Part shown: one piece after another, positions 1-10,332 of the stretch
Layout of the letters: each line of letters begins with the position of its first letter
How positions within the stretch are numbered: the first letter of the stretch is position 1
NCBI RefSeq assembly: GCF_018224885.1
Contig: NZ_JAGTXB010000007.1
Span: forward strand, 124,001-188,000
Source of the DNA: Chitinophaga hostae
GTDB lineage: Bacteria; Bacteroidota; Bacteroidia; Chitinophagales; Chitinophagaceae
Length of the DNA stretch: 64,000 nucleotides
Direction: 5' to 3'
Position numbers and translations under genes: made by a program
The notes under the pieces: model-generated
Told to the model about the DNA's origin: nothing
Seen by the model: the letters and a program-made list of their open reading frames with translations, nothing else
Databases searched by the model: none

Positions 1-3000
1 CATACCACTCCAATCCACTTCCATCTCCGAACTCCTTACTCTGTAGCTCCTTACCATTATATTTCAGCCGATTCTCCGGATAATTCGCCCCCTTCAACGC
101 ATTGGAACTAATCCCTGCCATCGTCAGCCCAAACGGATAGTAGTGTGTCTCCTCCAGCAACGGCCCTGAATTAACACCTAAAATGACATTATCAAAGAAC
201 ACATCCTGAGTTCCTTCATTGCTGGTATATGCATACAGGAACCCCGATTTCTCCATCACCATTTTATCCTGACCCAGCGTCTGCAGCTGATCTGGCGCTG
301 CTTTTACCTGCTTCACCCCACTGTTTCCATCTACTAATTTAAACTGGTCATCGAACATTACAAAATTAAGATACGCTTTGGGTCTGTCAGGGTTGGTCTG
401 ATCGGGCTCTTTCTCTTTCAATCGGCGGTAATCATTGTTATAGAAGTTGCTGGTAAACGGAGTCTGCTGATCTGCGCCAGCTAAGCCGTGTACACCTTCA
501 TCTGTTGCACCGTTACCATTAAAGGCATGCACGAGATCCGTGAGTATGTTTTCAACGGAAGGAGCAACATCATTTTTTTCCTTAGGCCCACCGGATTTAT
601 AGAAGGCTTTGGCACTCAGGGAAATGGTATCTCCAGCCATCACACGAAGTACAATGGAAGGACCAATTTTCTTACCGGTACCGGTGGCAGTCAATTTTGC
701 TACTGCCGCATTTTGTCCCGCGCTTTCATCAGCCGGATAACCCGCAGGTTTAGCTGTCCTCGTATTATCAATATTACTGAACAAAGCTGTTTCCGTAGCT
801 GCTGCCGGCGTCTCCATCGTAGCCGCGTACATCGTAAAGTCAGACTGTTCTGTTAATACCATGCGGGTATTGCCGAGATGGTCTTTTACAAAATAGTCAT
901 ACATGTAACGCACCGGTTGTCCTGCCGCAAATACGGCCCGCGCACGTCCTTCTTCATGACCAACAAATTCCAGCGTATCGTTTTCATATACGAAACTGTT
1001 GATGTAATCAATTGTTGTTACTTTAGCTGTACTGCCGGTATTGTCGGTAACTATTTTCTTTTGTTTATTGCCGGCTGCATCATACAGATAGCGAATAGTT
1101 CCCTTTCCTGTAATAACAATACTATCGGGCAGGTTCAGGTGATTATACCGGATAACGGAGATACCTTTATTGGCATCTGCTGTAAGGTTTCCGTTAGCGT
1201 CGTAGATATAGTCGGCTGTTTCGTTATTATTAATTTCCTTAAAGTCGCCCAGCGTGCTTTGAGCGTTGTTTGTCCGGTCTGTTACAAAGGACAATTTATT
1301 ACTGTTAGTGTTATAGCCGTATTTAAGGTCATCAAGGGTTTGTATCGCCAAGCCATTCATTCCCTTTTGGTTCATAAACTGGATATTACCTCTCGCATCG
1401 TAGGATATACCGGTAACCGAAAAATCTTTCAGACTCTTTGTCCACCCGGTACTGCCGGCATTCACCTGGTTAAAGTCGGCTGACAACAACCGGTTAGCTT
1501 TGTCATAAGCAAATCCATATGCCCGGGCAATGGTATCACTGTGGCTTTTCCACACAGCACCGGCAATATTGCCATTGTATTGTACCGAAGTAAACCCATA
1601 GTCATAACTAAGTGTTTGACCGAACCAGTTGGCAGAGCCACTGGCGGTTGTCACAAAGTCCTTATTGATGGCCTTTAGCCAGCCCCGGATATTATATTCA
1701 TAATTCAGGGTCTCCAGTTGCGTGCTTGCCCCGGTAACGCCTAGACGCTTCTTCTTCAGCTGGCCTAATTCGTCATATTCATTTACTGCGAGCGTCTTCT
1801 CCTGGGCCGGATCATCGTTGAGCATCTTTTTAATATTGACCAAACGTCCGCCGGCATCATAATTCATCATGGTACGTACCGTTACCTGCGGAATGCTGCC
1901 ACTGCGCTGATTACGGTGACGCTGATAGGTACTCAGTAATTTGCCGTTGAAATCGTACAGGCTGTTCATCACATCATACCCGCCGCTGATATTATCCGAC
2001 AACACCTGGATCAAACGGCCTTTATCATTGTAAAAACTGGTAGTAGTAAGCCATTGATCAGTTCCCAGTACCCTTACTTTTGTACCGGTGACAAGCCCTT
2101 TAATCATGTTACTGCCAGCTCCTGGTAAGGCTTCAGCATATGGATTGCTACCTGCCTGTGGCTTCGCGATATCACGGGTATCATATCCCCTGTTACCGGC
2201 GAAAGAGTAGTCTTCATAGTAGGTATAAGTCAACGGCGTCAATTTATTGGCCGGAATATTTGGCAGGGGGTTCGTAGCCGCGATAGTAGTCGTTCCCTGT
2301 GTAACAGCAGTATTGATTTCAGCAGTTACAGCCGCACCCGTACCCGAATCAAATCCATCGGCAAGCGTAATGCTGCTGGTAGCCTGGTATAAAGGCGTAG
2401 TACCATCATAGGAGGCCAACACGAGGTCCGCAGTGCCGGGAAATGTATATGGTATAGACTGGGTATTACCTGTAGCTGTATTCATCAGCGTTTGAAGTGC
2501 ATCCCTGGTACCTGCGTCATTATAAAGCGCCGTCATTGTAGGCCGGTTCAGGTTATCATAGAACGTTACCAGCCAGCTTTTCCCTTTCATATTACCATCC
2601 CTGGAAAATGCCAGCCTGTCTCTCACATCATACACCATCTCCGTAGAATCGGCGCCAGGCACTTTTTTTATAATCATCCGGTTACGGCCATCATAACGAT
2701 AAACAAAGCATAACTCTGCCGCAATAGCGTTACTGATCACCCAATTGCTGACGATCGCCTCTACTGCCTTCGGAGGGATCACAAAACGAAGATTGCCCAG
2801 GTCATCATAGGCATAATAAGTACAGAGCCAGCCCATATGAGCGGTGCCCGGTGTGGCAGATAACTGCACCTTTTTCAGCACCACCCTGCCTTCTTTGTCT
2901 TTATACTCAACCACCTGACTACCTGCTTCATCAATACTGAGATTTTTATATAGCTGCCCGGCCGCGTAAATTTTACCAGCGCCGCTGACAGGGATAACAA

Positions 3001-3676
3001 GGCTACCGGAAAAATCCCATATCCGCACAGAATCCGCTACCGTATTGATCTGGTAACGAGCCTCCACGGCCTTGTTTCCTCCCCGCTCAACAGTTGCCGG
3101 ATCATTCTTTGCCCAGCTGTTACCAGGTGCATATGTTTTTAACACCCGGTTTAAGGGCGAGGCTTCGTAATCAACACGGTTATAGTATATACTCTCTCCT
3201 ACTGCGCCCGGTGCAAGACCGGCGTTTTGATAGAAAGCCTTCTGTCCATTAAAGGGATCTGTTTTAAATTTACCATCGCTGGTGTTACCGCTTTGTTGTA
3301 CATAAGGCAGATATTTAAACTGTTCTCTTCCGAAGCCGTCATATACCACCGGGGCTACCAGATCTTTTCCGGACACGCTCATACCTTTTGAAACAGTTTG
3401 CAGCGGCCGCCCCAGCCCATCAAAATATTGGGTGGCCTGGCGCACTTCTGTTACAGGGCGACTGGGTGAAGCCACATAAGCAGTATCTGAGGTAGGAAGC
3501 GCAGGTTCCCAGGTACGGACATAGTTAATCGTGGTATTTGTATACGCACCGGGCGTACCTGAGGGCACTGCTGCTGGCCGGGGAGATCCTCCTGGCGTTT
3601 GCGCCACTGCCTCGGTTCCAATAAATAATATTAATGCTAGTATCGTTTTATTGATAAATACAAAGTTCCTATTCAT
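1..3676 (-). CDS. RHS/YD-repeat surface protein, DUF6443 type (3' end outside the window)
   Basis: The frame stays open from an ATG at 3676 to the left edge (about 1225 codons), so the gene is cut by the window. Residues 1-26 look like a signal peptide ending AVAQ. Near residue 80 comes the YFDGLGRPLQTV motif typical of the DUF6443 N-terminal domain of Bacteroidota RHS proteins. YD-type repeats follow (DYIYDANGNLTADAN, YNHLNLPDSI), then the RHS-core landmarks DHLGNTRMVL, HYYPFGLTMAGIS and NRLKYNGKELQ just before the edge. In this family the core is followed by a variable C-terminal tip, often toxin-like, which is not visible here. It starts 24 nt after the stop of the upstream RHS gene, so the two are probably cotranscribed. 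Product class is certain; target and tip function are unknown. Confidence 0.9.
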   Translation of the reverse strand, partial: MNRNFVFINKTILALILFIGTEAVAQTPGGSPRPAAVPSGTPGAYTNTTINYVRTWEPALPTSDTAYVASPSRPVTEVRQATQYFDGLGRPLQTVSKGMSVSGKDLVAPVVYDGFGREQFKYLPYVQQSGNTSDGKFKTDPFNGQKAFYQNAGLAPGAVGESIYYNRVDYEASPLNRVLKTYAPGNSWAKNDPATVERGGNKAVEARYQINTVADSVRIWDFSGSLVIPVSGAGKIYAAGQLYKNLSIDEAGSQVVEYKDKEGRVVLKKVQLSATPGTAHMGWLCTYYAYDDLGNLRFVIPPKAVEAIVSNWVISNAIAAELCFVYRYDGRNRMIIKKVPGADSTEMVYDVRDRLAFSRDGNMKGKSWLVTFYDNLNRPTMTALYNDAGTRDALQTLMNTATGNTQSIPYTFPGTADLVLASYDGTTPLYQATSSITLADGFDSGTGAAVTAEINTAVTQGTTTIAATNPLPNIPANKLTPLTYTYYEDYSFAGNRGYDTRDIAKPQAGSNPYAEALPGAGSNMIKGLVTGTKVRVLGTDQWLTTTSFYNDKGRLIQVLSDNISGGYDVMNSLYDFNGKLLSTYQRHRNQRSGSIPQVTVRTMMNYDAGGRLVNIKKMLNDDPAQEKTLAVNEYDELGQLKKKRLGVTGASTQLETLNYEYNIRGWLKAINKDFVTTASGSANWFGQTLSYDYGFTSVQYNGNIAGAVWKSHSDTIARAYGFAYDKANRLLSADFNQVNAGSTGWTKSLKDFSVTGISYDARGNIQFMNQKGMNGLAIQTLDDLKYGYNTNSNKLSFVTDRTNNAQSTLGDFKEINNNETADYIYDANGNLTADANKGISVIRYNHLNLPDSIVITGKGTIRYLYDAAGNKQKKIVTDNTGSTAKVTTIDYINSFVYENDTLEFVGHEEGRARAVFAAGQPVRYMYDYFVKDHLGNTRMVLTEQSDFTMYAATMETPAAATETALFSNIDNTRTAKPAGYPADESAGQNAAVAKLTATGTGKKIGPSIVLRVMAGDTISLSAKAFYKSGGPKEKNDVAPSVENILTDLVHAFNGNGATDEGVHGLAGADQQTPFTSNFYNNDYRRLKEKEPDQTNPDRPKAYLNFVMFDDQFKLVDGNSGVKQVKAAPDQLQTLGQDKMVMEKSGFLYAYTSNEGTQDVFFDNVILGVNSGPLLEETHYYPFGLTMAGISSNALKGANYPENRLKYNGKELQSKEFGDGSGLEWY

Positions 3677-3700
3677 ACACTTCGTTTCAGGGATATATAA

Positions 3701-6700
3701 CTATTGGGTAACTGGTTGTTGATACTGATAATTGAACTGTTTCACAATTTTTCCATCTTGATCCTTTATCAGCCTTAATCGACCCAGGTCATCATACTCA
3801 TAAAATATTGTCTTGCCGGATGGATCTGTTTCGGAAGTCATTCCCAATAACAGTCCATAGGTATAGGTGGTAACCAAGGCCCCGGGAAGCTTAGTTCTCA
3901 GATTTGTAAGCTCTGTACGCAATTGCACATCATTAGTTGGGTTATCCAGGATGTTCTGATTTATATACTTTTTCGCAGTGTCATATTCTGCCCCTATAAT
4001 TCTTGCAACAGGATATAATCCTCCATATCCCCATAGATAAGATTCTTTAACATCATTTGTCTTTTGCTGTTCTGTTAGATTCCCACTTGCATCGTAGCTG
4101 CTAAAAGAGATCCGCTCTGTATAACGACCATCCTTTGTAACCGCACCTGAAAGATTACGCGAAGCTGTAAAATTCGTGATGGGCACATCGCTTTGCAAGT
4201 TAAACACTTTATTCTTCCACGGCTGATCCTGTCTAAAGGAGAAAAAATAAGACGATAAGAACCGGCTATTTGAACCATCAGCATTTGCTTTAAAATTGCT
4301 TATTTCAATTTCCGGTGCATACACATGCCTTTGCTGCAATAACTTGATTCCGGCCGTAGTTGCATCTGTTGCCGACAAACTGCCATAATCGGGCGCCCGG
4401 AGGATATTGGTGATCATCAAATCACCTTTACTATCAGTTTTCTTACTCTGTTTTATCAGAGTGGTAGTGGTATCATATTCATACTGTTCCTTTACAATAT
4501 TTACACCTCCATTATCATCATAGGTTGTAACCACTGTACTATCCAATGTACTATAAGCAGAGGAGTATTTAAACGTTGCATGCTTAAAATATTCCTGCAA
4601 CACATACTCATGATGATCATTACTCCAGAAAGGGTAGTTACTGTTAATCCTAATGTAACGCGATGTAAAAAATGCCTCGCCCGATGCCGTTCCTTTATTC
4701 TTTAATGGTGAGTAGCTTTTCTTTTCGTCACTCACTATAGCTGCTCCTGTGCCCTGGCCCTTATACACTGATTTCCTTAGTAATCTGCCGTAAGTCCAAC
4801 TGTTGCCTGTGAAGGGTGGGTAAGGTATAATCTTATAATTTTCTGCTCCTGGAGAATCATCAATATTATTATCAAAGTAAGAGATTGTATAACCATTACT
4901 GACACCCGTATTTAGATCACGCTGTGTTTCTTTTACCGACCCATACCCGATAAAGCCACCCATCATATCAAGAATGGGATACAAACTGCTAGAGGAAATG
5001 ATCCGCTCATTTTCCACAGACTTATAGTTCCCTTGCCCGCCACTTCCAACTACATGATAGTTCATTTCTTTTTCAAAGTTATATACTCCAGTCCATGGTG
5101 GTCTTACACCATTACTATACTCATATTCCCTAAGAATTTTATTACCGGTTGCTGAGTCAATATCCATAACACTTTTAAGTCTAATACCGCCCACAGCAAT
5201 ACTGTCTCTTACTATAACATATTCAGTGTGGCAATTAAAAGGTAGGATTTTCATATTACAGAAAATATCACCAGCGCTTCCCGGGTAGGTTTGCCCTGTA
5301 TTTTTGGCATAAATATAATAGGTCCCAATATTTAGTGTAAGATGTTTATTACAAGTTGGATAAGGAGTTGATGAATAGCTATCACAAAATAATGACCCGT
5401 TCTTATAGGTATAGATAAGATTATTGGTAGCACTGTCTCTTATCTCAATATAATAATACGAAGGGAAATTATTATACCGGGAGTCAAGGGAAGTGACAAC
5501 ATCGATGCCGGAATTGTTAACAGAGACCCTGAACTTTGGCGGTGGTGGTGCATCAGGGTCATTAGGAATAGTTGGTGCAAATTGAACACCAGTAAAATTG
5601 GTGTTAATATTCCCATCACATACCTGAATAGCTGTAGAATCAGCGGTAGGTTCCCTGAAATGAGGCTCATATACAAAAGTAGTACTACCTCCCGTAGGGT
5701 ACTGAATTCCTGTAAGTGAACCCTGACTGGCGTACGTATAGTCAGGCCTTTTTAAACGAAGAAGATCTTTTGTATAATCGTAAAAACCATCATATCCTTT
5801 ACCCACAAGACTATCTCCAATTTCTTTATACACCTTACCGTTTGCAAATCCCCAAACATCGCCACCGGACAATAGCCTTGACGGCAAAGCTTTTGAGTGT
5901 TCGTAGGTAAATAGATAAGGGGGTAAGGAGTTACCGTTAGTGCCGGTCTCCCGGATACTATTCAGCATCATCCGCAGCTCTTCCTTCTCTGCCGCTACCG
6001 GAACCTGCGCATCTGTGTATAAACTGGTGTTGTACAGATACTGGTAATTAAAACTATACGATTTAATCTTACCGTTTTTGGCATTATAAAGTACAATACT
6101 ATCCAAACGCTTTCCCTGCTGCATGTCTCTCCTATCTGTATTTCCATAGAACTGCAGATAACCGCCATTAAATTTGATAAATTTTATTCTTTGTGTCTGT
6201 GGTTGGTTTTTCAAATTTGTTCTGATCTTCTGGTACGGTGGTAACATGGGCGCTATGTTCCCCTCAAACTGCTTAGCAGCATGAATTTCGCTGGAACCGC
6301 TCGTCCAATAGTAAGTATCCACTGGTTCATAAACAAAACTAATAGTATCCTTTTTACTGGCACTTATAATATTCGTCAATTGCCAGGTAAATATGTAGCT
6401 CGCAGACACGCGAATAAGGTCATCTCCAGGTTCGGGGGTCGAGCTGCCATCCAGATATGTATAAGGCGTTGTTATAGACAGCTCCGGTGTAGAAAACTCA
6501 TATTGGGTACCATTTTCATCTGTGATGGTGAAACTAACGATAGCATTTCCTACTTCAGTACCTGTATAAGAGTTTGGGTAATTACGTATTACAGGCACAA
6601 TCGAATTACTGGTATAAGGAATCTGATAAATATTCTTCAGATGATCGAAAACAAACTTTCCATTCATGCCAGCTACACTATAGCTAAAGAGATCAGGCTG

Positions 6701-7165
6701 AGCGTCCAATCTTCCTGAACTATACATATTCACTCTCTCATATTCTGAATATGGATCCGCTACAGGCATCGTTACCGGGTACTTTTCCCAGAATCCATTT
6801 ACGATATTATCATCCACCTGGCCGCCCATCATGGTTCTGTTTATCACCCCACCGGCATTCAATGCCCATCCGATCCCTACTTCCGATCCTACATCATTAA
6901 CTCTGACTCCACCAGAGTTATAAGAAAGGGCTACCGGAAGCGACAATTCTCCTGATTTAACTTCAAATAATGGAATGCTGACGGGAGCCGTTCCTGTAAA
7001 ACCACCCAATGGCCAGGTCCCATATCGTTGAATAGCCGCCACATTAGGAGAAGGCAATATTACACTTTTAGAAGCGAGGTAGTTATTTTGTGCTTTCAGA
7101 TATAGGGGAAATATTAAAAAGATGACTAACAGGTATTTTATTTGGGGATAAAAAAAATTACTCAT
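3701..7165 (-). CDS. RHS-repeat secreted protein, first of a tandem pair
   Basis: A 1154-residue protein with an N-terminal signal (hydrophobic stretch LLVIFLIFPLYLKAQ). Around residues 85-120 it carries the SYNSGGVRVNDVGSEVGIGW and LNAGGVINR motifs found at the start of RHS and SpvB/TcaC-like shells. The middle is beta-rich and full of YDG, YEYDT and YSNG-type repeats. It ends in a clear YD repeat (FYEYDDLGRLRLIKDQDGK) and has no RHS-core PFG or GKE motifs. Those lie in the next gene, 24 nt downstream, so the pair looks like a shell split over two secreted polypeptides. Long, low-complexity secreted RHS proteins are common in Chitinophagaceae. Function is unknown; adhesion, gliding or contact-dependent toxin delivery are possible. 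Confidence 0.88.
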   Translation of the reverse strand: MSNFFYPQIKYLLVIFLIFPLYLKAQNNYLASKSVILPSPNVAAIQRYGTWPLGGFTGTAPVSIPLFEVKSGELSLPVALSYNSGGVRVNDVGSEVGIGWALNAGGVINRTMMGGQVDDNIVNGFWEKYPVTMPVADPYSEYERVNMYSSGRLDAQPDLFSYSVAGMNGKFVFDHLKNIYQIPYTSNSIVPVIRNYPNSYTGTEVGNAIVSFTITDENGTQYEFSTPELSITTPYTYLDGSSTPEPGDDLIRVSASYIFTWQLTNIISASKKDTISFVYEPVDTYYWTSGSSEIHAAKQFEGNIAPMLPPYQKIRTNLKNQPQTQRIKFIKFNGGYLQFYGNTDRRDMQQGKRLDSIVLYNAKNGKIKSYSFNYQYLYNTSLYTDAQVPVAAEKEELRMMLNSIRETGTNGNSLPPYLFTYEHSKALPSRLLSGGDVWGFANGKVYKEIGDSLVGKGYDGFYDYTKDLLRLKRPDYTYASQGSLTGIQYPTGGSTTFVYEPHFREPTADSTAIQVCDGNINTNFTGVQFAPTIPNDPDAPPPPKFRVSVNNSGIDVVTSLDSRYNNFPSYYYIEIRDSATNNLIYTYKNGSLFCDSYSSTPYPTCNKHLTLNIGTYYIYAKNTGQTYPGSAGDIFCNMKILPFNCHTEYVIVRDSIAVGGIRLKSVMDIDSATGNKILREYEYSNGVRPPWTGVYNFEKEMNYHVVGSGGQGNYKSVENERIISSSSLYPILDMMGGFIGYGSVKETQRDLNTGVSNGYTISYFDNNIDDSPGAENYKIIPYPPFTGNSWTYGRLLRKSVYKGQGTGAAIVSDEKKSYSPLKNKGTASGEAFFTSRYIRINSNYPFWSNDHHEYVLQEYFKHATFKYSSAYSTLDSTVVTTYDDNGGVNIVKEQYEYDTTTTLIKQSKKTDSKGDLMITNILRAPDYGSLSATDATTAGIKLLQQRHVYAPEIEISNFKANADGSNSRFLSSYFFSFRQDQPWKNKVFNLQSDVPITNFTASRNLSGAVTKDGRYTERISFSSYDASGNLTEQQKTNDVKESYLWGYGGLYPVARIIGAEYDTAKKYINQNILDNPTNDVQLRTELTNLRTKLPGALVTTYTYGLLLGMTSETDPSGKTIFYEYDDLGRLRLIKDQDGKIVKQFNYQYQQPVTQ

Positions 7166-7272
7166 ACAATATTTTCTGATTAAAATATTTATTAAACTGG
7201 TAGTAAAGCTTCTATGAAGGAGTATAGGTATATTCTTACTTGAGAATAATATATCCGCGCCAATGCAAGGGT

Positions 7273-8694
7273 CTAAAAATTATACCCCAGCCTCACCTTC
7301 ACCGGGTCCGTTCTCGGCACATGCTGGTTATACAAAAAATCAAACAGCACCATCATATTCCCTTTCAGCTTACTGTTGATCTTATATTTCTTACTGATCC
7401 CTATCAACCCGCTCTGTGTCCACTTCTGCCCTACTCCTTCAGGCACACCCTCATAACTTGGCTGGTAGTTTTGTTCATATCCGCCATTCAGGAAGAAGGT
7501 ACCTTTGAGCTTCCAGTCGATAAACGACCGAATCCCCATGCCTTGCCCGGAAAAATGAATGTTATCAAAACCGGTGCCCATGCCTAGTTTATACGAAAGA
7601 CCAATACCCGCACTACCGTTTTTATGAAACTTATACGCAGCCTGGCCGGCCAGGTCACCGGTGGTAGGGAAAAATTTGTTACTGCGCTGGAACTGTATAT
7701 TGCTTCCAAACTCCAGCCGTTGCAGGAAACTTTTGGTCTTCATCTCTTTTGGTTTGAAGTCCGGCATTTCGGCGGCGTTGTCCAGATCCGGGAATTTGCT
7801 TTTCAGTTCATCAAATTTGCTGCGGGCTTCCGCCATCTGCTGACTAACAGCCGCGCCTGCATTGGGACCGTTGCCCAGGCGTTGCTGAATAAGTTGCTCC
7901 ACCTGGGTGCGTGTTTGCAGTCCTTCCAGGTTTGGTGCAGAAGCGGTAGCACCTTGTATATTAAAAAGACTGGCCAGCTGCGAATGCTTCTGCATAAAGT
8001 CGTTAAAAGCGGGAATCTTTTTCATTACTTCCATCGCTTTCTGCTCTGCTTTTTTCCTGTCTTTAAATACTTCTTTATATTCTCTCAGCTGCTGGGCATA
8101 ATAGTAGGCTTCCTTATTCATCTTCTGCAAATCTTTGGCGAAGCCGGTATACTGGCTCAACTGCTCTTTAAGCAATTGCTTACGCTCCCGGATATACGCT
8201 TTTATCTGTTCTGCCTGCGCCAGTTTATCCTTCAGGTTATCGACTGATTTCAGGGAACCGTTTAACTTATCCGTTATCCCTTTGGATTTCTCCATTAAGT
8301 CCTTTGATTGTTTCAGGAACGCCAGGGAATTACCCAAGCTATCAAGATAGGCGCCGCCGCCGGTTTGGCTTAAAGCGCCTGAATACTTACCGAGTTTTCC
8401 TTTCATGCGCGCCTTAAGACTGCCCAGGGAGTCGATGGAATGGGTAAACAGATTATTGGCCTTCAGCGAGTCAATTCGCGCCAGCCTGCGCTTGATACTT
8501 TCCTCCTGCTTCATAAAACGGCTCAATGCCTTTTGGCTGCGTTTGGAGATCTGCTGCTCCATCTTGTCGGACTTCCGTTTTACGTCCGACAAATACTTTC
8601 CGGGTACAAGGGTCACCTTCTTCACAAGACTATCCTGTGCCTGTGTAGCAACCAGGCAGAGACAACAAACGACCAGGGAGAGTATAAATTTCAT
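7273..8694 (-). CDS. Coiled-coil outer-membrane protein with beta-rich C-terminus
   Basis: 473 residues. Residues 1-19 are a signal peptide ending TQAQ. About residues 30-320 are Lys/Glu/Gln-rich heptad-like sequence (RSQKALSRFMKQEESIKRRL) predicted to be a long coiled coil. About residues 330-473 alternate hydrophobic and polar residues with many Gly and aromatic residues and end LGYNF, a terminal aromatic as in outer-membrane beta strands. It lies 107 nt upstream of the tandem RHS genes and 10 nt after a fibre-like protein, all on the same strand. I infer an outer-membrane anchor or periplasm-spanning partner for the RHS proteins. I know no named family for it. Confidence 0.75.
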   Translation of the reverse strand: MKFILSLVVCCLCLVATQAQDSLVKKVTLVPGKYLSDVKRKSDKMEQQISKRSQKALSRFMKQEESIKRRLARIDSLKANNLFTHSIDSLGSLKARMKGKLGKYSGALSQTGGGAYLDSLGNSLAFLKQSKDLMEKSKGITDKLNGSLKSVDNLKDKLAQAEQIKAYIRERKQLLKEQLSQYTGFAKDLQKMNKEAYYYAQQLREYKEVFKDRKKAEQKAMEVMKKIPAFNDFMQKHSQLASLFNIQGATASAPNLEGLQTRTQVEQLIQQRLGNGPNAGAAVSQQMAEARSKFDELKSKFPDLDNAAEMPDFKPKEMKTKSFLQRLEFGSNIQFQRSNKFFPTTGDLAGQAAYKFHKNGSAGIGLSYKLGMGTGFDNIHFSGQGMGIRSFIDWKLKGTFFLNGGYEQNYQPSYEGVPEGVGQKWTQSGLIGISKKYKINSKLKGNMMVLFDFLYNQHVPRTDPVKVRLGYNF

Positions 8695-8704
8695 GATATG
8701 GGTA

Positions 8705-9631
8705 TTATTGTTTGGCAGCTACTTTTTCTTTGAGATCCTTCACTTCATTAGTCAATAACTCGACTTTCTTATTCATCTCGATAATATATAACATCTGCTC
8801 TTCTATTTTCTGCAGCAGCTTTTGGTTCATATCTCCAAGATCAACGCCAGCAGCTGCTACTTCGCCGGCAGATGGAATACCAGGCAAATGTTGATGTTCA
8901 GTAACATATTGTTCTACCTGTTGCAGAGTCGGTAACTCATAATCCTTATGGAATACAAAATCCGGCCAGTTGTTATAGGCTTTCACCACCACCCGGGTGA
9001 AAGCACCACTGCCGTTCACTGCCAACTTGTATCCTTTGGTGTCCGTAGCGCCTATACCTACGTTACCCTCGTTTGTAACAAAGAATACATCTGCAACCGT
9101 CGGTGCACTTATTGAAAACCCGCTAGCGCGTCTGGCATTCAGCTTCCAGATACCATTTAGAGTTGTCAACGCCAGGCCTGCAGTGGCAGTCATGTCTTCC
9201 CGGTTGTTCTGAACTTTCAGATAAAGGCTTCCTGGCCTATCGTTTCTTATATGAAACATTTCATCCGGGTTTGTTAATCCAACTCCTATTGACGCGTTGC
9301 TGGTAATTCGCATGGCTTCAAACAAAGCGCTGTTACTTCTAACAATAAATTTCATAGCAGAGGGTCTTCCATCGCCCGTCAACCGCTCCATTTCCAGTGA
9401 TCCAACATCGGTTCCCGCTACATTAAATTTAAGCGCACCCACCGCTCCCAATGCATCACCATAGTTAGTGAGCTTTATATTAGACAAACCGTAGGAATAT
9501 ATTTCCAGCTTCTCCGTAGGAGATAATATACCAATACCAGCGTTCCCGGTAGAATCCAGTCTGTTGGTCCTCTGGGCATTCACATTCAGGTATGCAACAA
9601 AAAAAAGAGATAAAAAAAGAATTCGTTTCAT
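8705..9631 (-). CDS. Secreted fibre-like surface protein with tail-fibre-type C-terminus
   Basis: 308 residues with a signal peptide (MKRILFLSLFFVAYLNVNAQ). Residues 25-200 carry the motifs of Bacteroidota surface fibres (NAGIGILSPTEKLEI, NVGIGATDTKGYKLAVNGSG). The C-terminal 90 residues hold the motif pair FHKDYELPTLQQVEQY and HQHLPGIPSAGEV followed by a coiled coil (LLQKIEEQMLYIIEMNKKVE). This resembles the S74 or tail-fibre chaperone region but lacks a full peptidase domain. It ends 10 nt before the coiled-coil outer-membrane protein, so the two are likely cotranscribed. Probable role: a trimeric surface fibre. Substrate or receptor unknown. Confidence 0.8.
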   Translation of the reverse strand: MKRILFLSLFFVAYLNVNAQRTNRLDSTGNAGIGILSPTEKLEIYSYGLSNIKLTNYGDALGAVGALKFNVAGTDVGSLEMERLTGDGRPSAMKFIVRSNSALFEAMRITSNASIGVGLTNPDEMFHIRNDRPGSLYLKVQNNREDMTATAGLALTTLNGIWKLNARRASGFSISAPTVADVFFVTNEGNVGIGATDTKGYKLAVNGSGAFTRVVVKAYNNWPDFVFHKDYELPTLQQVEQYVTEHQHLPGIPSAGEVAAAGVDLGDMNQKLLQKIEEQMLYIIEMNKKVELLTNEVKDLKEKVAAKQ

Positions 9632-9869
9632 GGTTAAGGATAATATTAAGGTTACTGTTTAAAAAGGTCCGATACTGTCGATACAATAAAAAAAGAGAGT
9701 CAGAATACAAATGGAGTAAACGCTACAGCTAATTTAACTATGAAAAACAATCCAAACCGGTTAACATTCGCTGCAAAGAAAATCATTTATCACGCACAAA
9801 TCATTAACACATTAGTTGTACAAACATGATAAGATTGATAAAATATAGTTCATCTCCTCTCACAATGTC

Positions 9870-10115
9870 TTAAACACGATGACTACTAACTGCGGGTACA
9901 TTACCGCGGTTTAACAAGTCATTTGAAAGCAGCAGCGTACCCGAACAACTATTGGAACCGCTACGGCTAAATATCGCATAGTCTTTTAGGTGAAAACTTG
10001 CCGATTGTGAGGGACCAGTACGATTAAGCACATAATCTGCAGCATCTGTCGTTTGTGCTGACAACCCGGTTAGAAATACCAGGAACAATAGGAAAGGGAA
10101 CAAAAACAATTTCAT
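9870..10115 (-). CDS. Small secreted protein, probably a truncated surface-fibre gene
   Basis: 81 residues. The first 20 are a strong signal peptide (hydrophobic core FLFPFLLFLVFLTGLSAQ). The next 23 residues (TTDAADYVLNRTGPSQSASF) resemble the start of longer fibre-like surface proteins such as the neighbour at 8705-9631. After that the sequence turns Ser-rich with no recognisable motif and stops. The 238 bases downstream hold no continuation of a fibre domain that I can see. It may be a decayed N-terminus, or a genuine small secreted protein whose tail arose by frameshift. Low certainty on function. Confidence 0.45.
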   Translation of the reverse strand: MKLFLFPFLLFLVFLTGLSAQTTDAADYVLNRTGPSQSASFHLKDYAIFSRSGSNSCSGTLLLSNDLLNRGNVPAVSSHRV

Positions 10116-10332
10116 AAGTAAAAAAGGTCTATAACGTTAAAATAAAACATTCACTTAAAAAGAGAAACAATACACTCCACTGTTCAGGGTTGTGCCGGAA
10201 AAGTCAGGGGTAATCTATTCTTGCTACAATGATTTAATGATAAAGGGTACGGTTAACATTTGCTGCTAAAATAAATAATTAATTTCAACAAAAAGAAATC
10301 TATTTTTATTTTTCTTAAAAGCCCTGCCAGCA

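Noticed and set aside
488..1483. Plus-strand open frames near the left edge
   Set aside because: They are antisense to the RHS gene that runs off the window on the minus strand; that gene has continuous YD/RHS motifs.
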